A DNA stretch of 49,716 bases, from contig JAAYAM010000159.1 in NCBI GenBank assembly GCA_012719355.1, positions 1 through 49,716 on the forward strand, read 5' to 3'. Positions 26,372 to 35,204 of this stretch are shown here, piece by piece. The number at the start of each line of letters is the position of its first letter. The stretch's first letter is position 1. The translations under genes and the position numbers were made by a program. The stretch comes from Acidobacteriota bacterium (lineage in GTDB: Bacteria; Acidobacteriota; UBA6911). The notes under the pieces were generated by a model that saw only the letters and a program-made list of their open reading frames with translations, was not told where the DNA came from and searched no databases.

Positions 26372-27814
26372 TCACCTTGCTCCTTTGCCGAAAAGAACGA
26401 CGGGAAATGTCCGAAGCAGTATCTTGAAGTCGAGCAGCAGGGACCAGTTGTCGATGTAGTGCAGATCCAGCTTCATCCATTCATGGAAGTCGATTTCGTT
26501 GCGGCCTGATATCTGCCACAGGCACGTGATGCCCGGCTTGACCGACAACCTTCGTCGCTGCCACCGGGTGTACTCCTTCACTTCGTCCGGCAGCGGAGCG
26601 CGCGGTCCGACCAGGCTCATATCCCCTTTGAGAACGTTCCAGAACTGCGGCCACTCGTCTATGGAGCTCTTGCGCAGGAAACGGCCCACCGGCGTGACCC
26701 TCGGATCATTGCGCATTTTGAACACCGGGCCATCCATCTCGTTGAGGTGTCTGATCTCCCAGAGTGCATCCTCGGCTCCGACGCGCATGCTCCGGATCTT
26801 GTACAGGACGAACTTCCGTCCGTAGAGTCCGCATCGGACCTGCCGGTAAATGACCGGCCCCTTTGACGTCAATTTCACCACCAGCCCGATGATAAGCATG
26901 AATGGAGACAGGATAACGAGCATTATAGAAGAGACGATGATGTCCACTGTCCTCTTGATCAGAAGCGACCAGGCATGTTCCGGCGAGGAGCTGAAGGTAA
27001 GAATCGGGATGTTTTCAAGGAACTCCATCGAGAGCTTGGTCACACGCGCGGGGAAGAAATCGGCGGCCACGCGGAACCGTATCCCCTGTTCCTTGCAGAT
27101 TTCGAGCACAGTGTCGATGAGATCAAAGCCGTTACGGTCGCCCACGAAGATGATCTCGTCCACAATGTTGTTATCAATTATGCCGTAAAGGTCCGAAACA
27201 GACCCGAGCACGTCACTGCCGTTTTCAGAATCTCCGTTGCCGTCGACCGTTATGTACCCGAGCACATGAAGACCCCACTCCGAGTACCTGGAAATCAGAT
27301 CTCCCATGCTTCTGGCTTTCTCCGACGTCCCGATAATCAGAATGTTCCGGACATCCTGCAGGGCGGACGGGCGATTCTTTCTCAGCTTCAGCCTCAGATG
27401 CAACAGCAACCTGACCGCCCCGAGCGCGATTGCCTGGTAGGCTGCGAATGCTGTGATCAGGAGCCGGCTGAGATCGAGTTTCAGCACAAAGGAAAGGAAG
27501 CCCAAAAAGAGCCACAACAGGATAGAACTTTCTACGACGATTCTTACCTTCTTCCCTCCCGAGCGCCGCATCGAAATTCGATACAGCCCGAGAGAAGAGG
27601 CCGCCATCGCCCAGAAACAGATCGAAAGGCCTATGATCCAGAAGTATTCATGCAGCGGAAGCAGCTCGGGGTTCAGGAAACGATTCAAATCCCACGGGAG
27701 CATCGCGGCAACGTAGCTGCGGCTCCAGGCGGCAAGCGGGAAAACGGCCAGTGAAACCGCGACATCGATGGCAAACTGAAGTCGGTTTTGAAGCTTCGCG
27801 TGTTCTCGAAACAT
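26372..27814 (-). CDS. Polyprenyl glycosyl-1-phosphate transferase (WcaJ/WbaP type)
   Basis: Starts exopolysaccharide or O-antigen synthesis by moving a sugar-1-phosphate onto undecaprenyl phosphate at the inner membrane. The 480-residue product has four N-terminal membrane helices (to about residue 150), a CoA-binding-like cytosolic domain (NILIIGTSEKARSMGDL), and a C-terminal catalytic domain after a re-entrant helix (DIIVSSIMLVILSP). The family motifs KIRSMRVGAEDA, FLRKSSIDEWPQFWNVLKGD, MSLVGPRAPL and KPGITCLWQISGRNEIDF are all present. No other polysaccharide genes are next to it, so this is an isolated initiating transferase. Sugar specificity cannot be told. Confidence 0.93.
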   Translation of the reverse strand: MFREHAKLQNRLQFAIDVAVSLAVFPLAAWSRSYVAAMLPWDLNRFLNPELLPLHEYFWIIGLSICFWAMAASSLGLYRISMRRSGGKKVRIVVESSILLWLFLGFLSFVLKLDLSRLLITAFAAYQAIALGAVRLLLHLRLKLRKNRPSALQDVRNILIIGTSEKARSMGDLISRYSEWGLHVLGYITVDGNGDSENGSDVLGSVSDLYGIIDNNIVDEIIFVGDRNGFDLIDTVLEICKEQGIRFRVAADFFPARVTKLSMEFLENIPILTFSSSPEHAWSLLIKRTVDIIVSSIMLVILSPFMLIIGLVVKLTSKGPVIYRQVRCGLYGRKFVLYKIRSMRVGAEDALWEIRHLNEMDGPVFKMRNDPRVTPVGRFLRKSSIDEWPQFWNVLKGDMSLVGPRAPLPDEVKEYTRWQRRRLSVKPGITCLWQISGRNEIDFHEWMKLDLHYIDNWSLLLDFKILLRTFPVVLFGKGAR

Positions 27815-27871
27815 CGATCATCTCTCTCAGGAACGCGCGCCGATTATACAACAGCAATCTTCACAGATCAC

Positions 27872-28591
27872 TCAGTCAGTGTCTCTGACGGTAAACTGGC
27901 TGACGAGATCGTGCACTTCCATAATTCCTTTCAAATGGAATGCCTCGCCGGCCCGTTTCCCTATAAGCGTGCCGTAGTAAGAATGAACGGTTTCGACGTT
28001 CGCCAGAAACTCCGGATGACTGAGCCTTGTCATCGGCTCAGTGCTGGAAGGGTTGTACAGCTGCGAGCGGTACGCCTGGATGGCTGCATTGCGCCGCTCA
28101 ACGAAGTCGGAGACGTCGACTATGAAAGTGGGGACTATATAAGATGGAACTTTGAAATAAAGAATCGTTGGAGGACGGTAGCGGTGCTGCCCGGTGTCGA
28201 TCTTCGCCAGCCCGGAGTGATGCACCGCCTCGGTCACCAGCCGGGACGTGTTGACGTGGTCCGGATGCCTGTCATCCCAATAGTGCGTCAGCACAATCGG
28301 AGGACGATACTTGCGGAGTATCTTTATGATTTTAAGCCTCGCCTCAGGTGTCACGGTCATTTCGCCGTCCGAAAAGCCGAGGTTTTCGCGCACCTGCACC
28401 TTCAATATCTCTGCTGCTCTCCCGGCTTCTTCCCTGCGAGTTTCAGGATTTCCCCGTGTTCCCAGTTCCCCGCGCGACATATCGACAATTCCCGTCGAAT
28501 AACCGAGGCTCGCCATTTTCGCAAGCGTTCCGCCGGCAAACAGTTCGACGTCGTCAGGGTGCGCACCGAAAGCAATAATATCCAGACGCAT
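27872..28591 (-). CDS. bshB1: N-acetylglucosaminyl-malate deacetylase BshB1
   Basis: Zinc-dependent LmbE-type deacetylase that removes the acetyl group of GlcNAc-malate in bacillithiol synthesis. The 239-residue product starts MRLDIIAFGAHPDDVE with the zinc motif AHPDD. It has the conserved DMSRGELGTRGNPETR, and THYWDDRHPDHVNTSRL with the HPDH zinc His. This length and GTRG motif are specific to the BshB1 group rather than MshB. It follows the BshC-like gene on the same strand after 3 bases, supporting the pathway. The glycosyltransferase bshA is not in the window. Confidence 0.93.
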   Translation of the reverse strand: MRLDIIAFGAHPDDVELFAGGTLAKMASLGYSTGIVDMSRGELGTRGNPETRREEAGRAAEILKVQVRENLGFSDGEMTVTPEARLKIIKILRKYRPPIVLTHYWDDRHPDHVNTSRLVTEAVHHSGLAKIDTGQHRYRPPTILYFKVPSYIVPTFIVDVSDFVERRNAAIQAYRSQLYNPSSTEPMTRLSHPEFLANVETVHSYYGTLIGKRAGEAFHLKGIMEVHDLVSQFTVRDTD

Positions 28592-28594
28592 GTC

Positions 28595-29851
28595 TCAATC
28601 CAGATAGATCAGTTGATGTTCAAGGCCAAAAACATCCAGTTCATCATACACAAGACGGTATGCGGCGGTTGAGTACTTCAGCGGAAGCTGAATCCCGGCC
28701 AGCTCGCGTTCCTGCAGATTCCCGTTCGGCGCAAGGAAGTTGCAGGCTTTGCGAATGCGTCTGACCGCCGTCTCCATTCTGGCGGTCACCGACGCCTCAA
28801 CCCGCTTCTCCATCTTAGACAACTGATACGCGATTCTCTCTTGGCAGGAATCTGCCGCCTTCAACACCCTTGTCTCGCCGGCCATACGCGCCTTCAGTTC
28901 GTCCATGGTCTTTTCCGTCTGCGCTCTCAGGCGTGCAAACCTTTCGGGGATTCCGGGCGGCAGCGACTCCCTGACATTTCCGACCGCCTCGCCCTCGCCT
29001 GCATAAAGCTGAATGAGATCAAGATTGTACTTCTCGAGAGTCTGGCGGCTCCGGGAATCGATGATGGTGGCGCCCGCCTGCGGCCAGAGGAGCGGCCCGG
29101 ATGCCGCAGCAAAGTCGTACACGTCCACAATCGACACCAGAACAGGCAGCAGGGCATCGCGGACTGGCCCGGAGCCGGACGCATTGCCGATGGCGCGCTG
29201 AAGTTCAGGATCGGACGGGTTCAGTACTATCAGCCCCCATTCGCCCAGAAACGCTTCGAGGAGTCTCCCCGATGCTTCGGCCAGTGAAGCGCCGCAGAAT
29301 TCTCTCTCCAGCAGCGCCAGGGTATCCGGGTCGAACTTCCCCTCGCCGATTCCTTCTATTTCGCTGATAAGCGCGGCGGTCCCGTCCTGAGGCACTTCAA
29401 GCCTGCGGAGTTCACCTGCGCCGTCCGCCAGTGTCACCGACCAGGCCGGAAATCCCGGGCGTTCCGGGACCATCCATCCGACTGGAATAGTCGTCACCGA
29501 CCGTGCGGCAAGTTCTTCACAGACCTTTGCAGCCGTCAGACACTTCAGGAACTGAAAGAGAGGGCCGCCAAACAGGCCGGCCCGGATGTCTGCCGCTACG
29601 ACCACCGTTCCTGGGCGGCCGAAGCGCTCGATATTTTCTCCGGTCTTCGCCGACGGAACGCCCCTTTTTTCATACAGATCGACCAGATAGCCGCGCAGTT
29701 CCTCGCTCCCCGCCGCCGTTTTTATGTCCCGGACGGCAGAGAAGAAGAAACCGGCGGCATCGGGAGAACGCCTTGACTCGAGGAACTCGACCCACTTCTG
29801 CGGCATACCGGGGAGTCTGTCGATGCTCACGTTTGCGCTCTTATCTGTCAT
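28595..29851 (-). CDS. bshC: Short, divergent BshC (bacillithiol cysteine-adding enzyme)
   Basis: BshC adds cysteine to GlcN-malate as the last bacillithiol step. The 418-residue product is about 120 residues shorter than typical BshC. Matching segments are GLFGGPLFQFLKCLTAAKV (residues 92-110), EWGLIVLNPSDPEL, QAGATIIDSRSRQTLEKYNL, the coiled-coil region and the C-terminal LAPNGNLQERELAG. The normally invariant TGQQ before GLFGGPL is replaced by ADIR (87-90), and the WxxxEDHD segment reads WMVPERPG (126-133). The region RPVxQD...YVGGP is also missing. The fold may be retained but the active site looks altered. ATG 29851 overlaps the tsaE stop as ATGA. It is followed by bshB1. Confidence 0.85.
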   Translation of the reverse strand: MTDKSANVSIDRLPGMPQKWVEFLESRRSPDAAGFFFSAVRDIKTAAGSEELRGYLVDLYEKRGVPSAKTGENIERFGRPGTVVVAADIRAGLFGGPLFQFLKCLTAAKVCEELAARSVTTIPVGWMVPERPGFPAWSVTLADGAGELRRLEVPQDGTAALISEIEGIGEGKFDPDTLALLEREFCGASLAEASGRLLEAFLGEWGLIVLNPSDPELQRAIGNASGSGPVRDALLPVLVSIVDVYDFAAASGPLLWPQAGATIIDSRSRQTLEKYNLDLIQLYAGEGEAVGNVRESLPPGIPERFARLRAQTEKTMDELKARMAGETRVLKAADSCQERIAYQLSKMEKRVEASVTARMETAVRRIRKACNFLAPNGNLQERELAGIQLPLKYSTAAYRLVYDELDVFGLEHQLIYLD

Positions 29852-30312
29852 CTTGTTTCCCCGGGAGGGATGATGTTCAGTTCCCGACGGTCTCCTCCCG
29901 CATCTACGATCCGGATTACCGTCGCACCTGCAAACCCGCCGGCCAGACGCTCGCTCCACTCAATAACCGTAACGCCCTCTCTTCCGACGAAGTCGTCAAT
30001 CCCTGTCGAGTATAGATCACGCTCTCCTTCGAGACGGTACAGGTCGACATGATAGATGGGACAACGGGCCTGATAGACATTCACCAGGGTGTAGGACGGA
30101 CTGCTGACAAGGCTGAGATCCTCGAGCCCCAGACCTTCTGCGATCCCACGGGTCAGGGTCGTCTTGCCGCTGCCGAGGTCGCCATAGAGGAGAACGACTG
30201 CCGGAATGAAAAGGGACTGAGCGACTTCAACGCCGATTTTCCGGGTCTCCTCCGGAGAGCTGCTTATGTACCGCTTTCCGCCGATCCGGGCCTGCCTCTT
30301 CTTCGTCTTCAT
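29848..30312 (-). CDS. tsaE: tRNA threonylcarbamoyladenosine biosynthesis ATPase TsaE
   Basis: Small P-loop ATPase that works with TsaB and TsaD in making t6A at position 37 of ANN-decoding tRNAs. The 154-residue product has Walker A GDLGSGKTT, the conserved VSSPSYTLVNVYQ, YHVDLYRLEGE and TVIEWSERL (the switch-type Glu). It overlaps nnr at its start and bshC at its end by ATGA. The order nnr-tsaE is common in bacteria; tsaB is not nearby. Confidence 0.95.
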   Translation of the reverse strand: MKTKKRQARIGGKRYISSSPEETRKIGVEVAQSLFIPAVVLLYGDLGSGKTTLTRGIAEGLGLEDLSLVSSPSYTLVNVYQARCPIYHVDLYRLEGERDLYSTGIDDFVGREGVTVIEWSERLAGGFAGATVIRIVDAGGDRRELNIIPPGETR

Positions 30313-31886
30313 TCCTGTGAGACTCTTCTGAAGGCTTCAGGAAGGAAGGTCAGGATATCGGTCGCAATCAGGGAATCCACCCCCTCTTTTTCGGCCGCCA
30401 CGTCTCCTGCAAGACCGTGCAGATGGACGGCAGAAGAAAGGAAATGCAGCAGGCTTCTCGAATCCTGCTTCTTCCATGCGGCGACAAAACGGCCTACCAT
30501 CCCGGACAGAATGTCCCCCGTTCCGCCGCTCGCCATCCCGGGATTTCCGGTGTTGTTTATGAAAACGTCGCCCTCCGGTCCCGCAACGACGGTCTGGAAT
30601 CCTTTGAAAACAACGAAGCAGCCGAACCGGGCGGCGCATTCTCTGGCATTATCGATCCTGCTTTCCTGAACCTGGGAAGTATTCTTCCCTGTAAGCCGTG
30701 CCATTTCCCCCGGATGAGGAGTGATAACGACGGGCTGTCCCAACTCATTCACCAGCGGCTCAGCTGGAGGGACGAATGCGTTGATGCCGTCGGCGTCGAG
30801 AACTACCGGAACTGGAGAACGATGCACGAGTTCCCATACGAGGCGCTTCGTTGACTCGTTTGTGGTCAGGCCGGGACCCAAAACCAGGGCATCTGCCTGC
30901 CGGAGTTGTTCCAGGAGTCTCTCGGCGCCCGCCCTTGTCGAAGTCCCTTCATCTGTCTCGGGGAGGGGTTCTGTCATGAGTTCAGGGAACCGGCCCGAGA
31001 CGTTCTGCTGAAGGCTTTGGGGCAGCCACAGGGTCACAAGGCCCGCACCGGCTCGCAGTGCCGCAAGCCCGGTCATCAGCGCCGCCCCGCCTTTACCCCG
31101 TGATCCTGCAACGACATAGACATGCCCGAAGGAACCCTTGTGGCTGTCCCTGTCACGTACAGGAACGGTAGACCGCACCAGTGCAGAATCAATCAGGTTC
31201 AGCCGGTACTCCGGATTGTCAAGCAGCTCTGAAGGCGACCCGATTTGCGCCAAAACCACTCTCCCGGCCAGATCGGCTGCCGGCGGCATGATCTGGGCAA
31301 GCTTCAGAGCAGTGAAAGTCACCGTCAATTGTGCCTTTACGGCCGGGCCGGGAATCAGGGGAGAATCGGCCACGAGGCCTGAAGGAATATCGACGGCGAC
31401 CACATAAGAGCGTCGTGAGCACTTGTTGATCCAATTGACAACCTGACCGAACCCCGGTCCGATCGGCTTTGACAGACCCGTCCCGAACAAAGCGTCAACG
31501 ATGATGTCAGGAGGAATCCCTTCCGCGAGGAACGACTTGGAAGACGCAGGAACCGGCAGTATCGATATCGGGATTTTCATTGCGGAAGCGATCTTGAAAT
31601 TGGTCAGGGCGTCTCCCTTAAGCCTCTCCGGTTCAGCAAAAAGGACAACGGAAGGACGGGCATTCCGCAGCGCGAGATGCCGAGCCACGACAAATCCGTC
31701 TCCGCCGTTATTCCCCGGGCCGCACAGGATCGAGATGCTCTTGTTCTGCAATCCGGGGCAGGACCTTTCTATCTCGTCGGCCACAGATCGACCTGCGTTC
31801 TCCATCAAGAGGATGGAAGGCACGAGGTACCTCTCGGTTGTAAGGCTGTCGACTTCCGCCATCTGTCTTGCGTTCAGTATCTTCAT
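30309..31886 (-). CDS. nnr: Bifunctional NAD(P)H-hydrate repair enzyme (epimerase plus dehydratase)
   Basis: Repairs hydrated NAD(P)H: the N-terminal domain epimerises the R form and the C-terminal domain dehydrates the S form using ADP or ATP. The 525-residue product has the YjeF N-domain (residues 1-215: ILCGPGNNGGDGFVVARHLA, VDALFGTGLSKPI, DIPSGLVADSPL). A ribokinase-like C-domain follows (residues 225-520: SRGKGGAALMTGLAALRAGAG, DADGINAF, TPHPGEMARL, NNTGNPGMASGGTGDILSGM with the GTGD nucleotide-binding site). Length and fusion order are the family standard. It is translationally coupled to tsaE. Confidence 0.97.
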   Translation of the reverse strand: MKILNARQMAEVDSLTTERYLVPSILLMENAGRSVADEIERSCPGLQNKSISILCGPGNNGGDGFVVARHLALRNARPSVVLFAEPERLKGDALTNFKIASAMKIPISILPVPASSKSFLAEGIPPDIIVDALFGTGLSKPIGPGFGQVVNWINKCSRRSYVVAVDIPSGLVADSPLIPGPAVKAQLTVTFTALKLAQIMPPAADLAGRVVLAQIGSPSELLDNPEYRLNLIDSALVRSTVPVRDRDSHKGSFGHVYVVAGSRGKGGAALMTGLAALRAGAGLVTLWLPQSLQQNVSGRFPELMTEPLPETDEGTSTRAGAERLLEQLRQADALVLGPGLTTNESTKRLVWELVHRSPVPVVLDADGINAFVPPAEPLVNELGQPVVITPHPGEMARLTGKNTSQVQESRIDNARECAARFGCFVVFKGFQTVVAGPEGDVFINNTGNPGMASGGTGDILSGMVGRFVAAWKKQDSRSLLHFLSSAVHLHGLAGDVAAEKEGVDSLIATDILTFLPEAFRRVSQE

Positions 31887-32070
31887 CTCGGCCTCGCTAT
31901 GGTTGACACCCTTCTTCGGAGAAGCCTAATATCATGAAAGTGAAACATCCGGAGGTCAGATACATCTAAGCCTTTGGGAAAAAACGTCGGCCGGCTTCGA
32001 TTTTCATATCAAAATCGTAAGCATAGCGAGGCTCGCCGAAGAATACAATCACTCCCGTTTTGGAGGATCT

Positions 32071-33117
32071 ATGAAGGGACTGTCTGCGAAATTACTCATC
32101 ATGGCGCTGGCAACGACTCTTGCTGCGTTACCGGTGTATGCCGACAGGAAACATGGGGATGTCGAGAACATCGGCAATCGCAGCGTCTCGGGGCGGGTCT
32201 TCGGTATCTTCCCCAACTTTGTCTCTCTCGAAAAAGAGGTGGAGCTCGGGGCTCAGATAGCGTCGGAGTTCGAGCAGACGGCCAAGCTGGTGGAAGATCC
32301 GGTCGTCACCGAGTACGTAGACCGTGTCGGCCAGAACATCGTAAAGCACTCCGATGCCAAAGTTCCCTTTCACATCAAGGTCGTCGATTCGGATGAAGTG
32401 AATGCGTTTGCGTTTCCTGGCGGCTATTTCTATGTAAACAAAGGCCTCATTCTGGCTGCCGACAATGAAGCCGAGCTGGCCGGAGTGATGGCGCACGAAA
32501 TCTCCCACGTCACCGCACGACATGCCACGATGCGCATGTCCAAAGCGCAGTACCTGCAGATTGCAGCCATCCCCGCCCTGTTTGTCGGTGGTTATCTGGC
32601 CCAGATGGGGATTCAGAACGCGCTCGGGTTGGGAATCAATCTGGAACTGATGGGCATCACGCGGGAATCCGAGAGGGAGGCGGATCAGCTGGGCATTCAG
32701 TATCTGTGGAATACAGGGTACGACCCGAACGCTTTTGTTTCCTTCTTTGAAAAATTGCAGGAACAGGAAAAGAGCAAGCCCGGCCGTCTGGCCGGATGGT
32801 TCCGCACCCATCCGTCGACAGACGACCGTATCGTCGCTTCGATGAACGAGCAGAGATACCTGTCTGAAAAGGAGTACTACATAGTCAATACCTCCGAGTT
32901 CGAGAGCGTGAAGGCGCGACTGCAGTCGATCGACAACGCCCAGAAGTCGGAAGATGCGGATCTGGCGAAACAGCAGAAGCGGCCCACACTTAAGCGCAGA
33001 ACTGAAGGGGGCGGGGGTCAGGATCCGGGCGACACCGGCGATGTCGATGTCGAAGAAGATGAACCGAAGAAGCGTCCGACGCTTAAACGCCCCGGCGATC
33101 CGGATTCGGAACCATAG
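32071..33117 (+). CDS. Exported M48-family metalloprotease
   Basis: A 348-residue periplasmic protease related to the catalytic domain of BepA/LoiP, which degrade misfolded outer-membrane proteins. A signal peptide (about residues 1-24) is followed by the M48 domain with HEISH (His142, Glu143, His146) and the third ligand Glu203 in SEREADQLG. The family segment NAFAFPGGYFYVNKGLI is clear. The C-terminal 50 residues are low-complexity, Glu/Asp/Gly rich, and contain KRPTLKR twice (about residues 307-313 and 332-338). No TPR domain is present. GGAGG precedes the ATG. A strong terminator follows, so it is probably monocistronic. Confidence 0.9.
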   Translation: MKGLSAKLLIMALATTLAALPVYADRKHGDVENIGNRSVSGRVFGIFPNFVSLEKEVELGAQIASEFEQTAKLVEDPVVTEYVDRVGQNIVKHSDAKVPFHIKVVDSDEVNAFAFPGGYFYVNKGLILAADNEAELAGVMAHEISHVTARHATMRMSKAQYLQIAAIPALFVGGYLAQMGIQNALGLGINLELMGITRESEREADQLGIQYLWNTGYDPNAFVSFFEKLQEQEKSKPGRLAGWFRTHPSTDDRIVASMNEQRYLSEKEYYIVNTSEFESVKARLQSIDNAQKSEDADLAKQQKRPTLKRRTEGGGGQDPGDTGDVDVEEDEPKKRPTLKRPGDPDSEP

Positions 33118-33141
33118 CCTGCTGTTCAGCTTCGGAATCAA

Positions 33142-33184
33142 CCAGGGCTGTGGGGGCGCGAAAGACGCGTCCCCACAGCCCTGG
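33142..33184 (+). terminator. Strong hairpin after the M48 protease gene
   Basis: A 19-bp stem (33142-33160 with 33166-33184, one G-T wobble) closes a 5-base loop AAAGA. It starts 24 bases after the stop codon. It has no T-run, so it might be Rho-assisted or act as a 3' stabiliser, but position and stability suit a terminator between this gene and tolC. Confidence 0.65.
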
Positions 33185-33347
33185 GCTGACGTCCGGCAGC
33201 CCCACCAATCGATCCGCCGTGATTTTCCACACGCCCTGAATTCCGCTCTATAGTACAATCCTCAGCTTCTTGAAACAGTTTACAACCGTTCTTCGTATTG
33301 AATAGTGTTTCACGCAGCTCGCTGTTTCTCACATCAAGGAGTAGGGT

Positions 33348-34973
33348 ATGAATTCACGTTCTTCTCTGCCTCGTTGGACCATGTTGGTCCTCGGCACATT
33401 GAGTCTGGTTTTCCTGTCCATCGGGGTCTCCTCCCCACTTGCCGCGCAAGAAGGCGCCTCTCTCACAGACGACGGCTTGCCACCTCTCCCGCAAAGCCCG
33501 ATTGAACGAGCTCAGAAGGACGGAACGGCTCTTCCGCTTTCGCTGAAGGAACTCACCAAGATGGCCCTGCAGAATAACCTCGACATCGCCATCCAGGACA
33601 CAAACGAGGAGCTCTCCCAGCTCAAGATTTTGCAGAGCTATGGCAGCTACGATCCCACCCTGAGGATTTCGCTCGGTACGACCTCAACAAAGAGCGCCAA
33701 CATCAGATCGACCGAAACAGGCGAGGACGAATATCAAAAGAACAACACGGCGCAGTGGAACTTTACCTTCACCAAACCTGTACAAACGGGTGGACAGATT
33801 CAGGCGCAATGGAACTCGAATCGTTCAGACAGCAACCTTACCCAGAATCTGTTCAATCCGCGCTATAACAGCAGAGGCAGCATCTCGTTCACTCAGCCGC
33901 TGTTGCGCAATCTTAGAATCGACAGCACACGTACGCAGATCAAGATCGCCAATCTCGATCTGAAGACTTCCGACAGCCAGTTCAAGCAGAGGGTCACCGA
34001 CACCATTTCGAACATCCAGACGCAGTACTGGAACCTGGTACTGGCCATCCAGGACTACAACATCAGACGGAATTCAGTGAGACTGGCGCAGATCACACTG
34101 CGCGACAACAAGAAGAAAGTCGAGGTCGGCACCATGGCCCCCATAGAAATCACGGACGCCGAGGCGAACATGGCGCAGCGTGAAGTCGACCTGATTACGG
34201 CGGAAGAGAACATTCTCAGCCAGCAGAACGCGCTCCGGGCTCTCATCTCCAACGATAGGAATTCGGAAATCTGGAGCCAGGTGATCGTCCCCACGGACAT
34301 GCCGGACTTTCAGGAATACAGTATTGATCTGAGCACTGCCATCGACACGGCATTGGCCAACCGCCCCGAACTCGAGCAGTCGGACATAAGCCTGACAAAA
34401 ATTGATGTGAACCGCAGGCTGCTGGAAAACAACCGGAAATGGACGCTGGACTTCACCGTCAGCTATGGAAGCACCGGCGATGCCAGAGAGTTTCTGAAAG
34501 TCTACGACAGCCTGTTCGGTGACGGTTTCACCAACTGGAACGTAGGCTTCGATCTCCAGATTCCGCTGCGCAACCGGAGTATGGATGCGCAGATTGCCCA
34601 GCAGAAGATACAGCGGCAGCAGGAGCTGATGAGGCGGAAACAGACAGAGCAGAGCATTCAGGTGGACGTCCGCAATGCGGTCCAGCAGCTCGAAACGCGC
34701 CGCAAGCAAGTGGCGACAGCAGGGGCTTCCAAGAGGCTTTCGAAGGAAAGGCTGGAAGGCGAACAGAAACGCGTCGAGGCCGGACTCAGCCAGAACTACC
34801 TCGTCCTGGAACGGCAGCAGCAGCTGGCACAGGCCGAGCTGGCCGAGATGCAGGCCATCATCAACTACAAGAGGGCCGTCATCAACCTGCAGAAGGCGAT
34901 GTACACCCTGCTTGAAGCAAACGACTTCGAGATCGCCAAGGAGAGTTCCAGCAACATCCCCGACCTGAAGTGA
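33348..34973 (+). CDS. TolC-family outer-membrane efflux protein
   Basis: Forms the trimeric outer-membrane channel and periplasmic tunnel of an efflux or type I secretion system. The 541-residue product has a signal peptide ending near residue 33 (SPLAAQ). Two copies of the outer-membrane-efflux repeat follow, each with beta strands and two long helices. The second repeat begins around the AIDTALANRPELEQSDI segment, and the coiled coil includes QLETRRKQVATAGASKRLSKE. AAGGAG sits 6 bases before the ATG. No adaptor or pump gene is adjacent on the same strand, so partners lie elsewhere. A candidate -10 (TACAAT, 33254-33259) lies upstream, but no -35 is clear. Confidence 0.93.
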   Translation: MNSRSSLPRWTMLVLGTLSLVFLSIGVSSPLAAQEGASLTDDGLPPLPQSPIERAQKDGTALPLSLKELTKMALQNNLDIAIQDTNEELSQLKILQSYGSYDPTLRISLGTTSTKSANIRSTETGEDEYQKNNTAQWNFTFTKPVQTGGQIQAQWNSNRSDSNLTQNLFNPRYNSRGSISFTQPLLRNLRIDSTRTQIKIANLDLKTSDSQFKQRVTDTISNIQTQYWNLVLAIQDYNIRRNSVRLAQITLRDNKKKVEVGTMAPIEITDAEANMAQREVDLITAEENILSQQNALRALISNDRNSEIWSQVIVPTDMPDFQEYSIDLSTAIDTALANRPELEQSDISLTKIDVNRRLLENNRKWTLDFTVSYGSTGDAREFLKVYDSLFGDGFTNWNVGFDLQIPLRNRSMDAQIAQQKIQRQQELMRRKQTEQSIQVDVRNAVQQLETRRKQVATAGASKRLSKERLEGEQKRVEAGLSQNYLVLERQQQLAQAELAEMQAIINYKRAVINLQKAMYTLLEANDFEIAKESSSNIPDLK

Positions 34974-35037
34974 ATTCCGGACGACCGACGTCGAACTGTC
35001 CGTAGTCTTCGGGACGACGTAGGAAAACCAACGGAGG

Positions 35038-35063
35038 ACGCGTCCCTAAACATCGGGACGCGT
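35038..35063 (+). terminator. Hairpin after tolC
   Basis: ACGCGTCCC (35038-35046) pairs with GGGACGCGT (35055-35063), a perfect 9-bp stem with an 8-base loop, 64 bases after the tolC stop. No T-run follows directly. It lies in the 231-base gap between tolC and the prepilin peptidase gene; the rest of that gap shows only the next promoter. Confidence 0.45.
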
Positions 35064-35168
35064 TCGCACACCGGTTCCAGACGGAATGGTCGACCGTCCG
35101 TGATACCGATCCGAAACGTTCTTTCGCGCCGCGATAACGTGAACCACTGCCCCGGGCTGCAATTATTT

Positions 35169-35198
35169 TTGACCCCGCAAAATCAAATACTCTAGAAT
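35169..35198 (+). promoter_or_regulatory. Candidate promoter of the prepilin peptidase gene (leaderless)
   Basis: TTGACC (35169-35174), an 18-base spacer and TAGAAT (35193-35198, five of six matches). The start codon is at 35205, six bases after the -10 element, so the transcript would begin at the ATG. No Shine-Dalgarno is visible. Confidence 0.6.
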
Positions 35199-35204
35199 AG
35201 CCCG

